Assembly (NCBI GenBank): GCA_900547815.1
Contig: URHY01000067.1
Coordinates: 1-12,242, forward strand
Direction of reading: 5' to 3'
Length of the DNA: 12,242 nucleotides
Source of the DNA: an uncultured Solobacterium sp.
GTDB lineage: Bacteria; Bacillota_I; Bacilli_A; Erysipelotrichales; Erysipelotrichaceae
The notes under the pieces were generated by a model. The model saw only the letters and a program-made list of their open reading frames with translations. It was not told the DNA's origin and did no database searches. Shown here in pieces: positions 7,261 to 12,242 of the stretch (positions are counted from its first letter, which is position 1; each line of letters opens with the position of its first letter). A program made the position numbers and the translations under genes.

Positions 7261-7317
7261 ATAAGATATAAAGAAATTTGCTCCCAACATTAAGAGAATT
7301 CTGCGTGAAAGGTGCTT

Positions 7318-7335
7318 ATGAATTTTTGTAAGTAG
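7318..7335 (+). CDS. Possible five-codon leader peptide (MNFCK)
   Basis: ATG 7318, four further codons and TAG 7333-7335 follow a GAAAGG ribosome-binding-like sequence (7307-7312) at suitable spacing. The ORF ends seven bases before the 5' arm of the leader terminator, the position expected for a leader peptide in an attenuator. It is too short to be judged by coding statistics and may be chance. Confidence 0.25.
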   Translation: MNFCK

Positions 7336-7341
7336 AACTAT

Positions 7342-7380
7342 AGCTATGCTCTTTTTGTGTGGAGTATAGCTTTTTCTTTT
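7342..7380 (+). terminator. Leader terminator (attenuator) of the hyd operon
   Basis: AGCTATGCTC (7342-7351) pairs with GAGTATAGCT (7362-7371), with one G-T pair, and is followed by TTTTTCTTTT. It ends just before the ribosome binding site of the first gene. There is no complete gene between the divergent promoters and this hairpin, so it acts inside the 5' leader. Upstream, TTCTGC (7299-7304) can pair with GTAGAA (7332-7337), enclosing the putative leader peptide. I do not recognise a described riboswitch in 7262-7341. Confidence 0.75.
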
Positions 7381-7394
7381 AGAAGGAGATGAAT

Positions 7395-7652
7395 ATGGAA
7401 ACACGTGTTGCTGTGATGGGAATCATTGTAGAGGATAAAGATGCGGTAAATCTTTTAAATGAAATTCTTCATGAATATAGTGAATATATCATTGGAAGAA
7501 TGGGAATTCCTTATAAACAAAAAAAGATTAGTGTAATTTCAATCGCATTAGATGCACCGCAAAATACAATTGCTGCTTTAGCAGGCAAGTTGGGAAATAT
7601 TCATGGAGTTAGTGTGAAAACAGCTTATTCCAATGTGATTAGTCATGATTGA
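7395..7652 (+). CDS. TM1266-family iron-only hydrogenase system regulator (putative)
   Basis: An 85-residue protein, first gene of the hyd operon. METRVAVMGIIVEDKDAVNLLNEILHEY and the later SVISIALDAPQNTIAALAGKLGNIHGVSVKTAYS match the small ferredoxin-like (ACT/NikR C-terminal-like) family usually named TM1266, found beside [FeFe]-hydrogenase maturation genes. It has no DNA-binding domain of its own, so the regulator label is a family name and its real role is unknown. I chose ATG 7395 because GAAGGAG (7382-7388) is six bases upstream; the in-frame ATG at 7389 directly abuts that site. The last eight bases overlap hydE, implying coupled translation. The family's constant company with hydE, hydG and hydF suggests a role in assembly or sensing of the H-cluster. 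Confidence 0.85.
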   Translation: METRVAVMGIIVEDKDAVNLLNEILHEYSEYIIGRMGIPYKQKKISVISIALDAPQNTIAALAGKLGNIHGVSVKTAYSNVISHD

Positions 7653-8688
7653 GGCATATCGATTGATTGATAAACTTGAAAGAGAACACTCTTTAAGTTT
7701 ATTAGAATATAAAACTTTAATTGAAGCTGAAGATGATGCTTTACGTTTATATGTTGCAAACAAAGCTAAGAAAATCGCAAATTCTATATATGACAATTTT
7801 GTCTATGTACGTGGATTGATTGAAGTAGGAAACTATTGCCATAATGACTGTTTTTATTGTGGGATTCGCAAGTCCAATTTAAATTGTGATCGCTATATAT
7901 TAGATGAAGAAGATATATTGAATTGTTGCAAAGAAGGATATGAACTAGGCTTTCGAACATTTGTTCTACAAGGAGGAGAAGGTATCTATAAAAAGGATTT
8001 CGTAACTTGTATAGTAAAAAAGCTTCGTACCTTGTATTCAGATTGCGCAATTACTCTATCTTTAGGGGAAGAAGATAGAGATACATATAAGGAATGGTTT
8101 GATGCAGGTGCTAATCGCTATTTATTAAGACATGAAACGGCAAGTAAAAATCATTATGAAAAGTTACATCCAAAAAATATGTCTTTTGAACATCGTATGC
8201 AGTGTTTAAAAGATTTGAAAGAAATTGGATACCAAGTAGGTTGTGGCTTTATGGTTGGTTCACCTTATCAGACAAGTGAAACTTTGGCAATGGATTTGAA
8301 GTTTATTGAAACATTTAAACCAGATATGTGTGGAATAGGTCCATTTATTTCACAAAAGGATACACCGTTTAAAGATAGGGCAAGCGGTACTTTGAATCAA
8401 ACTTTATTCTTATTGTCTTTGATTCGTTTGATTCAACCAAATATTTTACTTCCTGCTACGACGGCTTTAGGAACGATTGATCCAAAAGGAAGAGAAAAGG
8501 GTATTCTTGCGGGTGCCAATGTTGTTATGCCCAATTTATCACCAGTAAGTGTTAGAAAAAAATATGCGTTGTATGATAATAAAATTTGTACGGGTGAAGA
8601 AAGTGCCGAATGCAAAGATTGTTTATCAAAACGTATGAATTCGATTGGTTACAAAATTGTAACGGATCGTGGAGATATAAAGAAGTAA
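7645..8688 (+). CDS. hydE: [FeFe]-hydrogenase maturase HydE (radical SAM)
   Basis: A 347-residue radical S-adenosylmethionine enzyme that acts on the HydG-made iron-cysteine-CO-cyanide synthon during H-cluster assembly. The radical SAM cluster is ligated by C65, C69 and C72 (CHNDCFYC), followed by an LQGGEG glycine-rich SAM site (108-113). A second CX7CX2C set is present near the C terminus (C315, C323, C326). This corresponds to the accessory cluster ligands known from some HydE proteins and absent from others. Length fits the family (about 350). ATG 7645 lies inside the end of the preceding gene and has no clear ribosome binding site, so translation is probably coupled. Biotin synthase is the nearest look-alike, but the operon with hydG and hydF settles the identity. 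Confidence 0.95.
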   Translation: MIEAYRLIDKLEREHSLSLLEYKTLIEAEDDALRLYVANKAKKIANSIYDNFVYVRGLIEVGNYCHNDCFYCGIRKSNLNCDRYILDEEDILNCCKEGYELGFRTFVLQGGEGIYKKDFVTCIVKKLRTLYSDCAITLSLGEEDRDTYKEWFDAGANRYLLRHETASKNHYEKLHPKNMSFEHRMQCLKDLKEIGYQVGCGFMVGSPYQTSETLAMDLKFIETFKPDMCGIGPFISQKDTPFKDRASGTLNQTLFLLSLIRLIQPNILLPATTALGTIDPKGREKGILAGANVVMPNLSPVSVRKKYALYDNKICTGEESAECKDCLSKRMNSIGYKIVTDRGDIKK

Positions 8689-8703
8689 GAATAGGAGAAA
8701 AAA

Positions 8704-10152
8704 ATGAGTAATTATAATCCAAAATCATTAAAGGCAGAAGAATTTATTAATCACGAGGAAATTCTTGCCACAATTGAATATGCTGAGAAAAATAAAAACA
8801 ACGTGGAATTGATAGATGCTATTTTAAAAAAAGCACGTCCACAAAAAACAGAGCATGGCGTTCATTGTGAAGGTTTAACTCATCGTGAAGCAAGTGTATT
8901 ATTAGCTTGTGATATTCCTAAAAAAGTAGAGGAAATGTACAAACTCGCTAATGAAATCAAACAAGCATTTTATGGCAATCGTATTGTTATGTTTGCACCA
9001 CTTTATTTATCTAACTATTGTGTAAACGGATGTGTATATTGTCCATATCATATGAAGAATAAGCATATCAAGCGTATTAAATTAACACAAGATCAAATTC
9101 GTGATGAAGTTATTGCTTTGCAGGATATGGGACATAAACGTTTGGCTATTGAAGCAGGCGAAGACCCAGTTCACAATTCGATTGAATATATTTTAGATTC
9201 AATTAAAACAATTTATTCCATTCAACATAAAAATGGAGCTATTCGTCGTGTCAATGTAAATATTGCGGCTACAACCGTAGAAAATTATCGTAAGTTAAAA
9301 GAAGCTGGAATCGGAACATATATCTTATTCCAGGAAACATATAATAAGAAAAGTTATTTAGAGTTGCATCCAACAGGCCCTAAACATGACTATGACTATC
9401 ATACAGAAGCTATGGATAGAGCCATGGAAGGTGGAATAGATGATGTCGGATTAGGTGTATTGTTTGGCTTAGAAGGCTATCAATATGAATTTGCCGGCTT
9501 AATGATGCATGCAGAACACTTAGAAGCTGTTCATGGAGTAGGCCCACATACAATTAGTGTACCTCGTGTAAAACATGCAGATGATATTGATCCAGAGGCA
9601 TTTGATAATAGTTTGGATGATGAAATCTTTGAAAAGATTGCAGCGTGCATCCGTATTGCTGTTCCATATACTGGAATGATTATTTCAACTCGTGAATCTC
9701 AAGATGTTCGTGAGAAAATGCTTCACTTAGGTGTTTCACAAATTAGTGGGGCAAGTCGTACATCTGTAGGTGGATACACAGAAGAAGAACGTCCTCATGA
9801 TTCAGAACAATTTGATGTTTCAGACCAAAGAACATTGGACGAAGTTGTGAACTGGTTGATGCAGTTAGGCTATATTCCTTCTTTCTGTACAGCATGTTAT
9901 AGAGAGGGAAGAACGGGAGATCGTTTCATGTCTTTGTGTAAGACTGGACAAATTCAAAATTGTTGCCATCCAAACGCATTGATGACTTTATGCGAATATC
10001 TAGTAGATTATGCAAGTGAAGATACGAAAAAGATTGGTTTTGAATTGATTGAAAAAGAATTGAACAAAATTCCAAATGCGAAAGCCCAACAAATTGCTCG
10101 TGACAATGTGGATGCAATCAAGTCAAGCAATCGTAGAGATTTTAGGTTCTAA
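8704..10152 (+). CDS. hydG: [FeFe]-hydrogenase maturase HydG (tyrosine lyase)
   Basis: A 482-residue radical SAM enzyme that splits tyrosine, releasing p-cresol and forming CO and cyanide, which it mounts on an iron-cysteine complex for the H-cluster. The N-terminal radical SAM cluster is held by C106, C110 and C113 (CVNGCVYC). The C-terminal auxiliary cluster is held by C395, C398 and C421 in the expected CX2CX22C spacing (CTACYREGRTGDRF ... NCCHPNAL). Having this second motif separates HydG from ThiH. The NVNIAATTVENYRKLKEAG and RTSVGGYTEEE stretches are typical of Firmicute HydG. AGGAG (8693-8697) precedes ATG 8704 by six bases. It lies 15 bases after hydE and one base before hydF. All key residues are intact, so I expect it to be active. 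Confidence 0.97.
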   Translation: MSNYNPKSLKAEEFINHEEILATIEYAEKNKNNVELIDAILKKARPQKTEHGVHCEGLTHREASVLLACDIPKKVEEMYKLANEIKQAFYGNRIVMFAPLYLSNYCVNGCVYCPYHMKNKHIKRIKLTQDQIRDEVIALQDMGHKRLAIEAGEDPVHNSIEYILDSIKTIYSIQHKNGAIRRVNVNIAATTVENYRKLKEAGIGTYILFQETYNKKSYLELHPTGPKHDYDYHTEAMDRAMEGGIDDVGLGVLFGLEGYQYEFAGLMMHAEHLEAVHGVGPHTISVPRVKHADDIDPEAFDNSLDDEIFEKIAACIRIAVPYTGMIISTRESQDVREKMLHLGVSQISGASRTSVGGYTEEERPHDSEQFDVSDQRTLDEVVNWLMQLGYIPSFCTACYREGRTGDRFMSLCKTGQIQNCCHPNALMTLCEYLVDYASEDTKKIGFELIEKELNKIPNAKAQQIARDNVDAIKSSNRRDFRF

Positions 10153-10153
10153 C

Positions 10154-11326
10154 ATGTCTGATTTAAATAGTACGGTAAGTGCAAATCGTACACACATTGG
10201 ATTTTTTGGCTTAAGAAACGCTGGAAAATCCAGTGTTGTCAATGCGATTACAAATCAGAGTATGTCATTAGTTTCAGATATAAAAGGAACTACGACAGAC
10301 CCTGTAAAGAAATCAATGGAAATCTTGCCAATTGGACCTGTAGTCATTGTCGATACACCAGGTATGGACGATGAAGGTACTTTAGGTGAGTTAAGAATCA
10401 AAAGGACGTTGGAAGTTTTAAAAACAATCGATATAGCCGTATTAGTTGTAGATGCGAATGTGGGTCTACAAAAAGTAGATCAAGATTTGATTCAGATGTT
10501 TAAAGAAAATAAATTGCCTTATTTTATTGCCTATAACAAGTGTGATTTGATTGAAAAAAAGAAACAATTGGCTTCAAATGAAATCTATGTGAGTGCTATA
10601 AAGAAAGAAAACATAAATGAATTAAAACAATTGTTAGCATCAAACACAAAGAATCAGGAAGATAAGACAATTATTGGTGATTTAATTGATTCGGGTGATG
10701 TTGTTGTGCTTGTAATTCCAATTGATAAGTCAGCTCCTAAGGGAAGATTGATTTTGCCCCAACAACTTGTGCTAAGAGATATCCTAGATCATCACGCGAT
10801 TGGAATGACTTGTCAGGTCGAAGAATTAGATGAAACTTTAAAGAAAGTGACTCCTAAACTGGTTATCACGGATTCTCAAGCCTTTAATAGGGTTAGTCAG
10901 ATTGTAGATAAATCTATTCATTTAACTTCGTTCTCTATTCTTATGGCACGTTTAAAAGGCAGTTTAGCAACGGTGCTTGAAGGGGCCAATCAACTGGATC
11001 ATCTTCAAGATGGGGATTGTATTTTGATTAGTGAAGGTTGTACACACCATAGACAGTGTGGTGATATTGGGACAGACAAACTTCCAAAGTGGATTTTGAA
11101 TTTTACAAAAAAGAATGTAACTTTTGAATTTACTTCTGGACAAGGATTTAAGGAAGATCTTTCAAAGTACAGTGTTGTGATTCATTGTGGCGCATGTATG
11201 TTGAATGAAAAAGAAGTGCAATCTAGAGTAAAAGAATGCAAGAAACAAGGTGTACCTTTTACAAATTATGGCATTGCGATTGCAAAAATGAACGGTATTT
11301 TAGATCGTTCTGTAGAGGTATTTTAA
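10154..11326 (+). CDS. hydF: [FeFe]-hydrogenase maturation GTPase HydF
   Basis: A 390-residue scaffold GTPase on which the H-cluster diiron unit is completed and then handed to the hydrogenase. The G domain has the P-loop GLRNAGKSS (19-27), a G2 region GTTTDP (45-50), DTPG (67-70) and NKCD (128-131). A central dimerisation domain follows. The C-terminal cluster-binding domain carries C296-T-H298 and H344-C345-GA-C348, the HydF CxH ... HCxxC iron-sulphur ligands. ATG 10154 is one base after the hydG stop. A longer in-frame start at 10076 would overlap hydG by 77 bases and add residues unlike HydF, so I reject it. Only a weak AGG precedes the start, suggesting translational coupling to hydG. 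Confidence 0.96.
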   Translation: MSDLNSTVSANRTHIGFFGLRNAGKSSVVNAITNQSMSLVSDIKGTTTDPVKKSMEILPIGPVVIVDTPGMDDEGTLGELRIKRTLEVLKTIDIAVLVVDANVGLQKVDQDLIQMFKENKLPYFIAYNKCDLIEKKKQLASNEIYVSAIKKENINELKQLLASNTKNQEDKTIIGDLIDSGDVVVLVIPIDKSAPKGRLILPQQLVLRDILDHHAIGMTCQVEELDETLKKVTPKLVITDSQAFNRVSQIVDKSIHLTSFSILMARLKGSLATVLEGANQLDHLQDGDCILISEGCTHHRQCGDIGTDKLPKWILNFTKKNVTFEFTSGQGFKEDLSKYSVVIHCGACMLNEKEVQSRVKECKKQGVPFTNYGIAIAKMNGILDRSVEVF

Positions 11327-11327
11327 A

Positions 11328-12143
11328 ATGAAGAAAATATATATTTCAGCCGATATTGAAGGTATCTGGGGAAATAGTAACCCAGCCAATACGGCTAAGA
11401 ATGGATATTTATATTCGGAATATTGTACAAATATGATGAATGAAGTGAATTTAGTGATTGATCTATTGTTTCAAAATGGTGTAGAAGAAGTTGTGGTTAA
11501 TGATAGTCATGGAAATATGGATAATCTGCTGCCTTCAAAATTAGATCCTAGAGCTTCTTTTGTGTCTGCAAATGGAGCTTATAAGGAATTTGGTATGATG
11601 GAAGGCTTAGATGATTCTTTTGATGGAGCTCTTTTTATTGGATATCATTCACGTTGTAATTCACCAGGAGTTATGGCCCATACAATTTGGGGTACGATGG
11701 TGCGAAAAGTTGTCGTAGATGGAAAGGAACTTGGTGAAAGTGGCATAAATCGTTTATTAGCAGATGAATTTGGCGTTCCCGTAATTCTTGCAAGTGGTGA
11801 TAGTGAATATGGAAAGCAAGTAGAAGAAGAACTTGGTTGTGTGTTCGTGGAAACAAAGAAAACCTTAAATAATCAGAGCGTTTTATGTTGCAGCTTTAAT
11901 GAGTTGAAGAATAGATATGCACATGGTATTCAAGAAGCACTAAAAGTAGACGAAAAACCAACTTTATCTTCGTCTCATACAATGGAAATTACTTTCCATC
12001 ATAGTCGTAATGCGGATTTTGTATCTCGTATGGACAATGTAGAAAAGATTGATGATTGTACAATTCGCATAAAAAAAGAAACGTATAAAGATTTATATTC
12101 ATTAATGCGTTTTGTGATTAAAGTATGTAATGCATATGCCTAA
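11328..12143 (+). CDS. M55 family D-aminopeptidase (DppA-like)
   Basis: A 271-residue zinc aminopeptidase related to Bacillus DppA, which removes N-terminal D-amino acids from short peptides such as those derived from peptidoglycan. Metal-site residues are visible: D9 and E11 in SADIEG, H61 in VNDSHGN, H107 in GYHSR and probably E137 in LGESGIN. H118 in MAHTIWG is at the position of the proposed catalytic histidine. There is no signal peptide, so it is cytosolic. ATG 11328 follows the hydF stop by one base, with GAGG at 11315-11318, so it is the last gene of the hyd operon. Its association with hydrogenase maturation is not one I know. It may be a passenger, or it may supply an amino acid to the maturation pathway; substrates of M55 proteins vary, so the D-specificity is by family only. 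Confidence 0.92.
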   Translation: MKKIYISADIEGIWGNSNPANTAKNGYLYSEYCTNMMNEVNLVIDLLFQNGVEEVVVNDSHGNMDNLLPSKLDPRASFVSANGAYKEFGMMEGLDDSFDGALFIGYHSRCNSPGVMAHTIWGTMVRKVVVDGKELGESGINRLLADEFGVPVILASGDSEYGKQVEEELGCVFVETKKTLNNQSVLCCSFNELKNRYAHGIQEALKVDEKPTLSSSHTMEITFHHSRNADFVSRMDNVEKIDDCTIRIKKETYKDLYSLMRFVIKVCNAYA

Positions 12144-12150
12144 AATAAGA

Positions 12151-12192
12151 AAACCATTTTAAGTGTTGGCGGCTTAAAATGGTTTCTTTTTT
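12151..12192 (+). terminator. Intrinsic terminator of the hyd operon
   Basis: AAACCATTTTAAG (12151-12163) and CTTAAAATGGTTT (12173-12185) are perfect 13-base complements around TGTTGGCGG, followed by CTTTTTTG. It closes the transcription unit after the M55 peptidase gene. Confidence 0.93.
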
Positions 12193-12220
12193 GTTTATTA
12201 TTATTTTTTAGGAGAGAGAT

Positions 12221-12242
12221 ATGAATATTGGTTTATTTTCTA
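12221..12242 (+). CDS. Start of a gene cut by the window edge
   Basis: ATG 12221 is preceded by GGAGAGAGAT (12211-12220), a good ribosome binding site. The visible residues are MNIGLFS. Family 4 glycosyltransferases often begin like this (M-IG-F-D-Y), but seven residues cannot identify a protein. Confidence 0.5.

Noticed and set aside
7262..7341. Known riboswitch in the hyd leader (preQ1, THF, SAM, fluoride, guanidine, glycine)
   Set aside because: None of the conserved cores of these classes could be found by eye.
7389..7394. ATG at 7389 as the start of the TM1266-like gene
   Set aside because: It directly abuts the GAAGGAG ribosome binding site, leaving no spacing; ATG 7395 is better placed.
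7784..8050. Open frame antisense to hydE
   Set aside because: Overlaps a well-conserved gene and its product resembles nothing; explained by the codon pattern of hydE.
9004..9060. CPYH after the HydG radical SAM cysteines as an unusual variant
   Set aside because: I recall the same CVNGCVYCPYH pattern from clostridial HydG, so it is ordinary for the group.
10076..10153. Upstream in-frame start giving a longer HydF
   Set aside because: It overlaps hydG by 77 bases in another frame and adds residues unrelated to HydF; ATG 10154 fits the usual N terminus.

Overview
The window is A+T-rich, has Gram-positive expression signals (strong AGGAG-type ribosome binding sites, extended -10 promoters, many intrinsic terminators, a T-box leader) and encodes [FeFe]-hydrogenase maturation. 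This fits a strictly anaerobic fermentative Firmicute. Erysipelotrichia is my best guess from the gene repertoire, but that is an inference and not shown by the sequence.

Left part (1-2790): a broken 3' end of an Rpn/PD-(D/E)XK-type transposase-related gene. It is followed by a promoter, a complete T-box leader whose specifier reads as CGT (arginine), and a two-gene polar amino acid ABC importer: a fused substrate-binding/permease protein plus its ATPase. The T-box implies that uncharged tRNA, probably tRNA-Arg, turns on uptake.

Middle part (2766-5733): the importer terminator is followed by two more hairpins and by what looks like the decayed, ORF-less 3' end of a group II intron (domains V and VI). 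The extended -10 promoter of the next gene starts at the predicted intron 3' end. That gene is an M3-family oligoendopeptidase (PepF). Next is an unrecognised 259-residue protein with two similar halves, ending at a bidirectional terminator shared with the convergent gene.

Right part (5717-12242): a membrane diguanylate cyclase (dCache sensor plus GGDEF with intact active and inhibitory sites) runs leftward. Its promoter overlaps the weaker candidate promoter of a rightward operon: TM1266-like regulator, hydE, hydG, hydF, then an M55 D-aminopeptidase (DppA type). These genes are overlapping, one base apart or at most 15 bases apart, so they are almost certainly co-transcribed. The 5' leader carries an intrinsic terminator and a possible five-codon leader peptide just before the first gene, which suggests attenuation. 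HydE, HydG and HydF form a complete maturation set for the H-cluster; the hydrogenase itself is not in the window. A terminator closes the operon, and a new gene begins at the right edge.

I see no CRISPR array, tRNA, rRNA or complete insertion sequence. The most noteworthy items are the attenuated hyd leader, the M55 peptidase inside the hyd operon, the intron relic feeding the pepF promoter, and the arginine T-box on the transporter.
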